From Phycisphaerae bacterium (GTDB lineage Bacteria > Planctomycetota > Phycisphaerae > UBA1845), in NCBI GenBank assembly GCA_029260115.1, contig JAJDDW010000002.1:1-49185 (forward strand): a DNA stretch of 49,185 nucleotides, written 5' to 3'. The translations under genes and the position numbers were made by a program. Positions 9,333-17,314 of the stretch are shown here, piece after piece (the first letter of the stretch is position 1; every line of letters starts with the position of its first letter). Under the pieces are notes generated by a model that was given only the letters and a program-made list of their open reading frames with translations, had not been told where the DNA came from and did not search any database.

Positions 9333-10155
9333 AGAGGCTATCCCAATACCTGTTTAAGTAATAACATCGTGCATCCAAAGTGAAGAAAACCTTGGAGCAT
9401 CGTCGTTGATTTCTTCCAACGAATGCGCAGTCTGCGATAGTTCTGAATCCATGAAATGGTACGCTCGACTTTCCATAGAGGCTTATAACGTCAAAGACTT
9501 CTTCCATCCTGCGTAACATTTTCCGGCCTCTGATTTCGCCGGTGTGGCGCGATCATCTCAATGCCTTGATGGGCCAGTTCTATATCGAGACTTTCACTAT
9601 CGTAGGCCTTGTCGCCAATCACACGCGGCGGAGTCTCTTCGGTCAACATAAATTCAAACAGACGTTGAACGAATTGACTTTCGTGGGGGTTGGCCGACGT
9701 AGTATCGACAGCCACTGGCAAGCCTCGCGCATCCACTAAAACCATGATTTTTACGCCTTTTCCGGCCTTGGTACAGCTAATCCCGTCGCCACCGCCACGG
9801 GCTTTACTAAAAGTGCCATCGATAAAGCACTCGTATAATCGATAGCCATCGCGCTGCTCCACGCATCGACCGGCGTCTCGCATGATCGTCTCGAACACGC
9901 CGTCCTTTACCCATTTTTGAAACCACCGATGTGCGGTGCTCTTGGATCCATACCGTGCTGACAAATCCTTCCACTTAGCCCCGTTATCTAGAATCCAGAA
10001 AATACCGCCAACGATTTTTCTGCGATCAGTCGTTGGTCGTCCGCCTTTTGGGCTGCGCGGGCATTTAGGAATCCATACTATAAGCCAATCCAATTGCTCA
10101 TCCATGAGTATTAACATCATATGTCTCTCACCAGAAAAGGTATGGGATAGCCTCT
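9333..10155 (-). mobile_element. IS5-family insertion sequence, about 823 bp, inactive
   Basis: Terminal inverted repeats are clear: AGAGGCTATCCCAATACCT at 9333-9351 and, in reverse complement, AGAGGCTATCCCATACCT at 10138-10155, differing by one inserted base. Size and transposase type fit the IS427-like branch of IS5. No convincing target duplication is visible at the flanks. The single transposase gene carries a nonsense codon, so this copy should not move by itself. It sits between cas3 and a lipoprotein gene, with the transposase pointing toward cas3. Confidence 0.88.
9338..10120 (-). pseudogene. IS5-family DDE transposase, interrupted by an in-frame TGA
   Basis: The frame from ATG 10120 (other in-frame ATGs at 10117 and 10105) reads a typical IS5/IS427 transposase: 'KGGRPTTDRRKIVGGIFWIL', first catalytic Asp in 'CFIDGTFSKARGGG', second in 'VIGDKAYDS'. 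At 9493-9491 a TGA replaces the Arg codon expected after 'DGRSL' (a CGA to TGA change would explain it). The same frame then continues 'RYKPLWKVERTISWIQNYRR' to a TAG at 9340-9338. The third catalytic residue, Glu of 'KVERT', lies after the stop. A protein ending at the TGA would lack it and be inactive. I see no Sec-type hairpin there and Arg is the family residue, so this is an ordinary nonsense mutation. Confidence 0.88.
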
Positions 10156-10217
10156 TGAATCTTGCGACACAAATTGTTACGATGGTGCGGTCAATATCAA
10201 TTGAAGAGATTTCAGAC

Positions 10218-11231
10218 ATGAAAAAATTACTGTTCGTTAGCTTGTTGTTAATATCTGGCTGCGGCTCAACTATCACGGGCAACAATACAACCGGCAGCAC
10301 GAACCCCATCCCAACGGCTACGACGTCTGCACCTATCGACAGTGATAGAGACGGTTTTCCAGATTCGGAAGAAATCAACGGAATACCTAGCACCGATCCG
10401 TTTGATGCAAGTGATAATCCTGACAGCGTTCGAGATTCCGATGGCGATGGGTTAATAGACAACGATGAACTAGCTGGAGGTACAAATCCATTCAACGCTG
10501 ATAGCGACGGGGATGGCTTACTTGATGGCGAAGAGGTTAGTTTGGGTACTAATCCGAATGATATAGATTCGGATTTCGATTCAATTAATGATTTCAACGA
10601 GCTCATCATTGGAACTTCCCCGACTAACTCAGACTCGGATTCGGATGGCCTTAGTGATAGCCTTGAGATAAATGAAGAAATCAGATCAGACCCATTGAAT
10701 CCAGACACAGATGGAGATGGATTTCTTGATGGGGAAGAGATAGAGCTAGGGCTAGAATTACTAAACCCGAATCCCGTTGGATCTATCATCGAAGTATACT
10801 GCGCGGATTTCATTTTGGCCCATCTAGGCTCTTACAATGGTGTTTATTCTTTAGCTAACTCAAGTCGCTACGATTTTGAAGGTGGATTTACTCGTGGTGA
10901 TTCAATTGTGTTCTCGAAATTCGTAATATCCGGTTTCATATTACACTCGATACGGCTGAACCTGGATACTTTACAAACTGGGTCATTAGACTGGGAAGGC
11001 AGTACAACCGGAAATGATGTATTTATTACTGACTTCCGCGATGGTTCATTAGAGATTGCGTTGAGCGACGGAGATGTATGGCGTGCAAACAGCCCTGAAG
11101 TTTTCGATTGGCACAGAGGAGACCGGATAGTCATTATTGCTAACCCGATTACTGGGGTTGAAGTTACCCAATTACTCAACCCTCGCACATGCGAATTGGT
11201 GCTGGTTTTGCGTTCTAGCCGCAATAACTAA
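10218..11231 (+). CDS. Lipoprotein with six thrombospondin type 3 calcium-binding repeats
   Basis: A 337-residue lipoprotein. The start at ATG 10218 is set by the signal peptide 'MKKLLFVSLLLISGC' with lipobox cysteine at residue 15; an upstream in-frame extension into the IS is not real. After a Thr/Ser/Pro-rich linker come six Asp-rich repeats (about residues 38-165) of the type DSDGDGLxDxxE, which in thrombospondin type 3 repeats wrap calcium. One (DSDFDSINDFNE) is degenerate. The C-terminal 160 residues are beta-rich and unrecognised, and contain two cysteines. It probably sits on the outer membrane or cell surface. Its start is only 62 bp from the IS end, so its promoter region was probably affected by the insertion. 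Confidence 0.85.
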   Translation: MKKLLFVSLLLISGCGSTITGNNTTGSTNPIPTATTSAPIDSDRDGFPDSEEINGIPSTDPFDASDNPDSVRDSDGDGLIDNDELAGGTNPFNADSDGDGLLDGEEVSLGTNPNDIDSDFDSINDFNELIIGTSPTNSDSDSDGLSDSLEINEEIRSDPLNPDTDGDGFLDGEEIELGLELLNPNPVGSIIEVYCADFILAHLGSYNGVYSLANSSRYDFEGGFTRGDSIVFSKFVISGFILHSIRLNLDTLQTGSLDWEGSTTGNDVFITDFRDGSLEIALSDGDVWRANSPEVFDWHRGDRIVIIANPITGVEVTQLLNPRTCELVLVLRSSRNN

Positions 11232-11423
11232 ACATGCAATAGCGTGAATATCATTAGATTTGACGTGCGACCAAGAGGGACTATAGCCTTATCAATGTGT
11301 CCTTTCATTAACGTATAAATTATACGTTATGGGGTAAAATCACAGGCAAATCATGCAAGGCTTGCAATACGAAATGGCTCTGATAGACTCTAAACGTCGG
11401 TTGTAGCTTAGGTTAGTCACCTA

Positions 11424-11566
11424 AAGCCCCCTCATAACCCGGAGGTCACAGGTTCGAGTCCTGTCCCCGCTATTGAAAGTCCTTACCAACAAAGGACTTA
11501 TGGAACGCCAAAAGGCAATTAAGGTCAACCCTTTTCACGATAATGTGAGAGGGGGCTTATTTTTTG
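11424..11566 (+). ncRNA. Possible structured RNA enclosed by a 10-bp stem with terminal T-run
   Basis: AAGCCCCCTC (11424-11433) is perfectly complementary to GAGGGGGCTT (11549-11558), which is followed by ATTTTTT, as at the end of an intrinsic terminator. Between them lie several short hairpins: the tRNA T arm (11448-11464), AAGTCCTT/AAGGACTT (11477-11484 with 11492-11499), GCC/GGC around 11508-11516 and TCAC/GTGA around 11535-11548. The arrangement could be a small multibranched RNA, or a chance pairing around an attachment site. I do not recognise a known RNA family. Confidence 0.3.
11431..11472 (+). pseudogene. 3' fragment of an initiator tRNA (CAT anticodon), likely attachment-site scar
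   Basis: From 11431 the sequence reads CTCATAACCCGGAGGTC, matching the anticodon loop (CAT), 3' anticodon stem and variable region of bacterial tRNA-fMet. A proper T arm follows (ACAGG, TTCGAGT, CCTGT at 11448-11464), then an acceptor strand ending CCCCGCTA. Upstream of 11431 nothing pairs: no complementary acceptor strand (a GCGGGG-type sequence) and no matching 5' anticodon stem. The fragment therefore begins exactly at the anticodon loop, a known crossover point for tyrosine recombinases that use tRNA genes. In such insertions the displaced 3' half marks the far end of the element, which would place the element to the left (CRISPR-Cas side). Confidence 0.65.
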
Positions 11567-11711
11567 CCCATTTCTTTTGTATGCCTTTTGTTAGGTAAGT
11601 CGTTTTTCTATTGTTTTCTGCACACCGAATCGATATTTTGGCAGAAATGTCCAAGAACTTGACCATTTGCAGCCCAAAACGGTTACCCAATTAAAACGAA
11701 AAGGGAATGCG

Positions 11712-11996
11712 ATGAAACGCTTCACCCCGTGGATTGCATTCGTAGTTGGATTGACGACGGGTTGGCTGGCTGCATCTGCAAGAATATACGAGATACAAAT
11801 GCTCACTGACGCCAGGGGCAAGGAACTGTTGCTGCGAATGAATCACCTTACTGGATCAGCGTCGTTCATTGCTTTCAACGAGAACAATGATGATCCTAGC
11901 TCTTCTTTTGCAATGTGTATTCCGGTCCTCGACCCTAGCGGACAACAATTTCTAAAAATACAAGAAGCACAAAGAAGATTAGAATCAATCAAGTGA
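11712..11996 (+). CDS. Small hypothetical protein with one N-terminal membrane segment
   Basis: A 94-residue protein. ATG 11712 is chosen because GGGAA lies just upstream and the N-terminus 'MKRFTPWIAFVVGLTTGWLAAS' looks like a signal anchor or uncleaved signal peptide. The rest is soluble, with no motif I recognise. An upstream in-frame start at 11667 would place a hydrophilic stretch before the membrane segment and is less likely. No close neighbour suggests its role. Confidence 0.5.
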   Translation: MKRFTPWIAFVVGLTTGWLAASARIYEIQMLTDARGKELLLRMNHLTGSASFIAFNENNDDPSSSFAMCIPVLDPSGQQFLKIQEAQRRLESIK

Positions 11997-12070
11997 ATCA
12001 GGGGACTCCACGTTATGAATAGAGAATTCATAGGTTCCGATTTACTCAAATTAAATCAGGCAAAATCGAA

Positions 12071-12334
12071 TCAATCCATCGAGTAATACCAAACAATTTT
12101 TTCCGAATGCTCCGCCTGCAATTGTACAGCATTTCTGTGCTCAGGTGCGAAGGCTGGTGTTTGTAGAAATCTATCGATGACTTCGTCCGACGGTTCGAGC
12201 AATTTTTCGGCAAGCTCGCGCAGCTCGATGTCGCCTTTGCAGGCCATTTCAAAAAACTTATTCTGCTCGTCGGGAGTTTGATCTACCAGGTCGTGAAATA
12301 CCGCCTCTGCTTGCTGTTGTTTTCTATGGCCCAA
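12071..12334 (-). pseudogene. Remnant of a planctomycete Ser/Thr kinase N-terminal region
   Basis: The 87-residue frame starts at a TTG and reads 'QAEAVFHDLVDQTPDEQNKF', then 'ACKGDIELRELAEKLL'. This resembles the helical segment found at the start of many planctomycete serine/threonine kinases, before the catalytic domain. Nothing of the kinase domain follows, and the last third has no recognised similarity. It may be a decayed gene end, or a small free-standing protein using the same helical fold. There is no good ribosome site. Confidence in family resemblance is moderate; confidence that it is expressed is low. Confidence 0.4.
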
Positions 12335-13111
12335 TTGAATATTACAGCCAAGCAGGGTGGGATAAAAACCTGCCTAGAGTTATTTCACCGTAGGTCCGAG
12401 AAGCAAGCAATGACTTAAATGAGCAGAAGCACAGGTGAATATTGCGACCTCCGAGCGTTACTAACCTACGCACCGTCATCCCACGCATCGGCTAACCTGT
12501 CCTTAGTTGCAGATAGTCGATATATCATACCGCATCGTGCCGGCCCTAGATTCTCGCCTGCACGAGAATAACGATGGATGTTACGAGAATTTCACAAGAG
12601 CATAGTCGTGCTCCACAACGATTCTTCCCCCCCCATCTCCATTCCATGGATTGCCCCCATTCGTCGAACGGAAATTCAAGGCCGAATTACCGATTTTGGC
12701 TGGAAGTCCGAGAAAAAGTGTGCAAGCGAGACCCGCCCCCACGTTCTCAGGATGCATATATTTTCGCAAGATTAGCGTTGGCTAGATAGCGCCGGTCTGA
12801 TACAATGATTTTTAACTGCCAGGATGGCAGGCTCTGCTAAGACGCCGGTCACGAGGGGTTAATCGCGACTATTTCGCAATGCGATCAGCGATTGGGTGGT
12901 TGTAGCGACACTTAGCGGAGTAGAGTATGAATCGATGCGTGTGAGAGACCAACGTCGGTACGGTGCCTTTTGTCTGAATTGTTGGAGACATCCGGGACTA
13001 ATCTGCGTTAGTCATTGAGGCAGGCCGGGGTGCTCGCGACAACCAGTCGGTTGTAGCAATGCATGAGCCAAAATCTTAGTAGTAGACACTGAATTGTTGG
13101 AGTTGAATACC
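12335..13111. other. Long intergenic region, no supported gene
   Basis: Nearly 780 bp with only short frames lacking family resemblance or ribosome sites. It holds a palindromic dispersed repeat (12549-12573) and a small hairpin, CTGCCA/TGGCAG (about 12817-12831). The last 250 bp probably include the promoter and leader of the secreted protein at 13112. Confidence 0.5.
12549..12573. repeat. REP-like palindrome, diverged copy
   Basis: GATTCTCGCCTGCACGAGAA followed by TAACG forms the same interrupted palindrome as the copies at 31659 and 42697, with compensating changes (TTCTCG/CGAGAA for TTCCCGC/GCGGGAA). It lies in non-coding DNA. Confidence 0.6.
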
Positions 13112-15472
13112 ATGTTGAATAGAGTGATGTTTTTCGGCTTATGCTTCGTATTAAGCGGGATGCTTCTTGAGCCTGCTACGGCACAGGTGCAGGACCACTT
13201 CCAAGACGCAGAGGCTCTTGGCCAAATCCATAAGTACCTTCCTGGTGATCCGCCTACCGCGGCCAGACCGTATTTCAAGCTTGATAGCTTCAACATCCCA
13301 ATTGACACTTTTCCAAATGTACTGGTAAACGGTTTTGTGCGGTGGACTATAGTCGCGAACAACAACGGTGATCAGATCACTAAATATTTGCTCGCAGAAT
13401 GGTCCCCGAACAGCCCCGTCACTATAGTCCAGGATTTCGAATTTGAAACTGACCCCATGACGGTAGGACTTACGTTCTCATTCCAAGCACCTGTTACACC
13501 CGGCACTTATCGAATTAGGTTGGCCATGACATGGGGAACAGTGGGTATTCAGAAATTCTTTGGTGATGGTCCTTTCAGCCCTAACCCAGGTAGTCCAGGC
13601 GTTTCGGACTACATTGAGGCTACTATTGTTGTCAAAGATCAACCTGAATGTGGCGATGGTGTGATGGAAGGTGATGAGGTTTGTGACGATGGTAACGTAA
13701 ATAATTGCGACAGCTGTAGCAATAATTGTACCTTAGTAACAGGTTGTGGTGACGGCGTTAAATGTGGATCTGAGGGTTGCGACGACGGCAATACTACGAA
13801 TTGCGATGGTTGTCGCGGCGATTGCAGCGACGTAGAAGATGGGTGTGGTGACGGATTTGTCTGTGGTAACGAAGTTTGCGACGACGGAAACACAAGGAAT
13901 TGCGACAATTGCCGTGGCGATTGCTCTGCTATAGAGACCGGGTGCGGTGATGGATTTGTCTGTGGTACCGAAGTTTGTGACGATGGCAATACGTTAGATT
14001 GCGATACCTGTCAGGGCAACTGTATGACTATAATCACTGGATGTGGTGACGGAGTTATATGTCCTCCTGAATCGTGCGACGATGGCAATATCCTCGACGG
14101 TGACACCTGTTCTTCCACCTGTACGTTCGCGGACTTCGAATATGAATGTGTTATTCGTTCCGCGCTCAGCCCGGTTGATCATGTAACGGCATTGCCTGCT
14201 TCAAATAATATCATTTTACCAGGCGATTCTGTTTTCGTTGAGTTCTGGGCAACCGATTCAGGGACTTCAAATCCAGGTATCGCTGCCGCTTACGCAGACC
14301 TTGATTATCCGGAAGACTTGTTCTCCTACAATCCGTTTTCAATCACTCACACGACTACATTCAGCGGCTTTCCAGAAGGCGTCGATGATGGCTTTATCAT
14401 CGATGAGCTAGGCGGGACCAATCTTGACTCTGGCTTTGGGGTCACCCCGGAATGGACCCGCATTGCTTATGCCGAATTCACCGCGGATAAGGGTATCGGT
14501 GGGACGGCAAATTTCGAATTTAAGCCTGCGCTGGAAGAGTCATCCGCTTACGCGCGAGGCTTGGTTCCGACAAATACCATCGTGCACGGGACATGTTCGG
14601 TATTTATCAATGCAACTTGCCCATGTATTTTTGATCTGGACAACAACTGCAACGTCGGCGGTGGTGACCTGGGACTGTTCGCCCCGTGCTGGTCTCTGTT
14701 CGACACCGATGCCATGTGGGATACATTTAGTTGTGGCGATAAAGATTTCGATTGCAACGGTAGGGTCAGCGGCGGCGATCTTGGCTGGTTTGCTGGTGGT
14801 TGGAACAGAAGCTGCAGCAGCTTTGTCTCAAACGTTAATTTCCCACCATGTCGCGCGTGCATTGGTTCAGTAGCTTGCTCGGCTGGGGCGCCGGCTCGAA
14901 GCGGCGAGGTTCCTGTAATTGCGAGCCTGATGCTAGATACGCAGTCTTCTCCAGCCGATTCTTACGTCCTTCTTTCACTGGACCTGCGAGAATTGCCAAG
15001 CCAAGACCTTACGCCATCACAAGTTTCCCGTAGCGCACTCGGTCCGGTTAAAGCAGGACAACACGTTTTCGCAGAAGTGTGGGCCCAGGATACAAGCCTT
15101 AGCGCTGACGGCTTAACAGCGGTGTTCACTGATGTTCATTTTGATCCATCAGAATTCGTTGTCGTATCTGCTACATCAAGTGAAACGTTTACATTGTTCT
15201 CAGACCTTGCTATTGACGAAGCGCATGGCGTCGTCAGGGGCGTGGGTGGCGCGACAATGGATGCTAACCAAGGTGACGGTGCATGGATACAAGTAGGCGT
15301 CGTAGAGCTAAAGGCGATTGCAAATATTACCAGGCCAGTTGTTTCGCTTCTTCCAAGCCCGGGTGAAGCGATTTCTCGATATGGACAAGGGCTGGTACTC
15401 GATCATCAGATTCGTGTGCTTCCCAACCAAATCCAGAAAACCAATGGCAAAAGTACTAGGCTGCGCAATTAA
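13112..15472 (+). CDS. Large secreted protein: Cys-rich disulfide repeats, cohesin-like domains and a dockerin-like segment
   Basis: A 786-residue exported protein. ATG 13112 follows GGAG and gives a clean signal peptide ending '...EPATA'. An N-terminal beta domain (about 30-175) is followed by five tandem 33-residue repeats (about 180-342) of pattern CGDG...E.CDDGN..NCD.C...C, the disulfide repeat common in myxobacteria (DUF4215-like). A cohesin-like domain follows (about 345-500, with 'VFVEFWATDSGTSNPGI'). Next comes a dockerin-like pair, 'DLDNNCNVGGGDLGLF' and 'DFDCNGRVSGGDLGWF', each with the Asn/Asp ladder of an EF-hand-like calcium site. A second, diverged cohesin-like domain ends the protein. 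The first cohesin-like domain is closely related to that of the next gene. Role unknown; probably surface or extracellular assembly. Confidence 0.82.
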   Translation: MLNRVMFFGLCFVLSGMLLEPATAQVQDHFQDAEALGQIHKYLPGDPPTAARPYFKLDSFNIPIDTFPNVLVNGFVRWTIVANNNGDQITKYLLAEWSPNSPVTIVQDFEFETDPMTVGLTFSFQAPVTPGTYRIRLAMTWGTVGIQKFFGDGPFSPNPGSPGVSDYIEATIVVKDQPECGDGVMEGDEVCDDGNVNNCDSCSNNCTLVTGCGDGVKCGSEGCDDGNTTNCDGCRGDCSDVEDGCGDGFVCGNEVCDDGNTRNCDNCRGDCSAIETGCGDGFVCGTEVCDDGNTLDCDTCQGNCMTIITGCGDGVICPPESCDDGNILDGDTCSSTCTFADFEYECVIRSALSPVDHVTALPASNNIILPGDSVFVEFWATDSGTSNPGIAAAYADLDYPEDLFSYNPFSITHTTTFSGFPEGVDDGFIIDELGGTNLDSGFGVTPEWTRIAYAEFTADKGIGGTANFEFKPALEESSAYARGLVPTNTIVHGTCSVFINATCPCIFDLDNNCNVGGGDLGLFAPCWSLFDTDAMWDTFSCGDKDFDCNGRVSGGDLGWFAGGWNRSCSSFVSNVNFPPCRACIGSVACSAGAPARSGEVPVIASLMLDTQSSPADSYVLLSLDLRELPSQDLTPSQVSRSALGPVKAGQHVFAEVWAQDTSLSADGLTAVFTDVHFDPSEFVVVSATSSETFTLFSDLAIDEAHGVVRGVGGATMDANQGDGAWIQVGVVELKAIANITRPVVSLLPSPGEAISRYGQGLVLDHQIRVLPNQIQKTNGKSTRLRN

Positions 15473-15568
15473 GCGATTGGTGACTAATCAATGTCACTAG
15501 CGAGTAGTAGGGTAAATAGATACGCTGGCTATTATTGGTAGCCGTCGTGATTTTATCATCCTGCCGAC

Positions 15569-15594
15569 GACGTTGAGGGAGGGGCCTCAACGTC
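15569..15594 (+). terminator. Perfect 10-bp hairpin between the two secreted-protein genes
   Basis: Arms GACGTTGAGG (15569-15578) and CCTCAACGTC (15585-15594) enclose a GAGGGG loop. It lies 96 nt after the upstream stop and 23 nt before the next ATG, followed by AAACTGTTTT. It could terminate the first gene or structure the leader of the second. Confidence 0.5.
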
Positions 15595-15617
15595 AAACTG
15601 TTTTCGGAGATGCAGTG

Positions 15618-16475
15618 ATGATGGGGATGAATCTACGAACAATGTCAAGCGTCTCAATCTTGGCCCTCGCGTTTGGGCTTAGCGCTACGCCATTGATCGC
15701 CCAAGAGATTGACTTCGAATATCGCTGCGTGATCTTAAAAACTCAAAGTATCGTAAATACAACGACTACATTACCAACGGGTGAAACACAACTACTCGGT
15801 GGCGATACATTTTTCGTCGAATTCTGGGCTACAGATTCAGGAACATCGAATCCGGGCATCGTTTTCGCCATTGCTGATCTGGACTATCCGCAAAATTTAG
15901 TGAGTGGTTGTATGCCAACAGTCACGCCGCTTTTCAGCCTGTTTGCTTCCGGTACTTGTGATGGTTTGATTGTCGACGAGTTAGGCGGTAGTCAATTCGC
16001 AGGTGGCGTTGGCGCTGCGCCAGAATGGGCACGGGTGGCATTTGTTCAGTTTACGGCTGACGGGACGGGATTAGCCAATTTTGCGCTTCAGCCCGCGACT
16101 ATGGAATCAGCGCCATTCGGTGGCGGGGTAATTTCAACGACTAACATAGACTACGGGACTTGCAGCGTCCCCATCGGCGTCATCGTGAACGAAACCGGTG
16201 CGTGCTGCGATTCCATCAACGCTTGCAGCGAGGACGTAACTGAAAGCGATTGTCTCATGTTCGGCGGTAGATATCTGGGAAATTTTCTGACTTGTGCGGA
16301 TGATCCTGACCTAGACAGTTTTGTAGGCTGCAGTGACATATGTCCGGTGTCACCTGCACCAATGGGCGTGGACGCAGAAGGCCGCCCTCTTGGCGACGTC
16401 GATGCCGATTGCGACGTCGACTTGGTTGATTACTCGATCCTCCAAGGCAACTTCTCAGACCCCGGCCAAGAGTAA
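15618..16475 (+). CDS. Secreted cohesin-like protein, paralogue of the upstream gene
   Basis: A 285-residue exported protein from ATG 15618, with GGAG about 10 nt upstream and a signal peptide ending 'ATPLIAQ'. Residues about 25-185 form a cohesin-like beta domain closely similar to the upstream protein: 'FFVEFWATDSGTSNPGI' against 'VFVEFWATDSGTSNPGI', then 'ADLDYP'. After it is a Cys motif typical of planctomycete secreted proteins ('GACCDSINACSEDVTESDC', then 'FGGRYLG'). A single calcium-loop segment, 'GDVDADCDVDLVDYSIL', ends the protein as half of a dockerin-like pair. The order suggests a duplication that kept the cohesin part and changed the tail. Confidence 0.8.
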   Translation: MMGMNLRTMSSVSILALAFGLSATPLIAQEIDFEYRCVILKTQSIVNTTTTLPTGETQLLGGDTFFVEFWATDSGTSNPGIVFAIADLDYPQNLVSGCMPTVTPLFSLFASGTCDGLIVDELGGSQFAGGVGAAPEWARVAFVQFTADGTGLANFALQPATMESAPFGGGVISTTNIDYGTCSVPIGVIVNETGACCDSINACSEDVTESDCLMFGGRYLGNFLTCADDPDLDSFVGCSDICPVSPAPMGVDAEGRPLGDVDADCDVDLVDYSILQGNFSDPGQE

Positions 16476-16489
16476 TTATTTGTTAAGCA

Positions 16490-16795
16490 TTACACTTCGT
16501 TATCTACCGGAAACGCACGCACGATTCTCTCTAGCTGATGCCATCGAGCATCGATCAATTTAGTTAGCTCCTCAGCCAGGATCGAGCCTTTCGTATATCG
16601 TCGCTGCCGTTTGATATATTCTTCAATGGATGTTTGATCTCTCTCCACATTGATGCGATATCGATCACCGTCGTACACTTCATAGAGCGGAAACAACCCG
16701 CATCGTACCGCATATCTGATTAGATCAACCCCATCCTCAGGTTCTGATTTCCACCCCGTCGGGCAGGGTGAGAGCATCAGCAGAAAACGAAATCC
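16490..16795 (-). pseudogene. C-terminal fragment of pyruvate:ferredoxin oxidoreductase beta subunit
   Basis: The frame reads 'FRFLLMLSPCPTGWKSEPED', then 'GLFPLYEVYDGDRYRIN' and 'IEEYIKRQRRY', the C-terminal third of the PorB-type subunit of 2-oxoacid:ferredoxin oxidoreductases. The normal stop is kept, but the thiamine-diphosphate-binding part is missing and similarity stops near 16795. No alpha or gamma subunit is nearby. At its broken end it meets the broken 5' end of a divergently oriented MobA-like gene. It is almost certainly non-functional. Confidence 0.72.
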
Positions 16796-17249
16796 CCTAC
16801 TTGTCGACGCGCTTGATCTCCCCGATGATCCGCGAATTCACATAGAATTTAATAACGACTCGTATACCGAGATGATTGATTCAATCCGCATTGCGCTACC
16901 ACGAATCGCAAACCTCCGCAAAGCCTCCCCCCTCGAAACCGATAGTCAAGATGGTGTGCTCGTTATCCCTGCGGATATCCCAGGCATTTCGACGAACACT
17001 TGCACACAGTGTATCAGAGCATTCAAGGAGAAACCCCGTCGAATCATCATCGCAGCCCACGACCAAAAGCCCGGCCACCCCATGATATTCCCATTCGAAA
17101 TGCAATCTGCCATTATGCAACTTGAGGGAGGACTCAACATGATACCGAAGCTATATCCAGATCGAGTAACACGAGTATTAGTTGATGAGCCAGAGATACT
17201 AAACGACATAGATACCATGAGCGATTACAATCGCCTGACTGATACCTGA
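16794..17249 (+). pseudogene. C-terminal part of a MobA/MocA-like nucleotidyltransferase, 5' end lost
   Basis: The readable frame begins upstream of ATG 16872 and gives 'LPDDPRIHIEFNND', 'DGVLVIPADIPGIS', 'KPGHPMIFPFEM' and 'ILNDIDTMSDYNRL'. These are the middle and C-terminal motifs of MobA-like NTP transferases such as molybdenum-cofactor cytidylyltransferase; DIDT is the conserved C-terminal metal-site signature. The N-terminal nucleotide loop (LAAGxSxRxG), needed for activity, is absent because the frame runs into the PorB fragment. A short protein from 16872 (125 residues) could be made but would be inactive. Confidence 0.68.
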
Positions 17250-17283
17250 TAATGGCCCCTCTGCGTAACGTATTTGTATGCTA

Positions 17284-17314
17284 TACTTTTTATCGCGCAA
17301 TAAAGTAAAAAGTA
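17284..17314. terminator. AT-rich inverted repeat, possible bidirectional terminator
   Basis: TACTTTTTA (17284-17292) and TAAAAAGTA (17306-17314) are perfect 9-bp arms around a 13-nt loop. It lies between the end of the MobA-like fragment (+) and the end of the ABC permease gene (-), so either could stop here. The stem is weak because it is mostly A-T. Confidence 0.4.

Noticed and set aside
9491..9493. In-frame TGA in the transposase as another selenocysteine
   Set aside because: Transposases of this family have Arg at this place, no Sec-type hairpin follows, and a CGA to TGA change explains it.
9936..10217. Upstream extension of the TSP3 lipoprotein frame into the IS
   Set aside because: It is antisense to the transposase; the lipoprotein signal at 10218 fixes the start.
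10121..10813. N-terminal 230-residue Ser-rich extension of the transposase frame
   Set aside because: It is antisense to the Asp/Ser-rich TSP3 lipoprotein gene and lies outside the IS inverted repeat.
11401..11472. A complete tRNA gene
   Set aside because: The 5' acceptor strand and 5' anticodon stem do not pair with the 3' half, although the D-region-like GCTTAGG...AAGC is suggestive.
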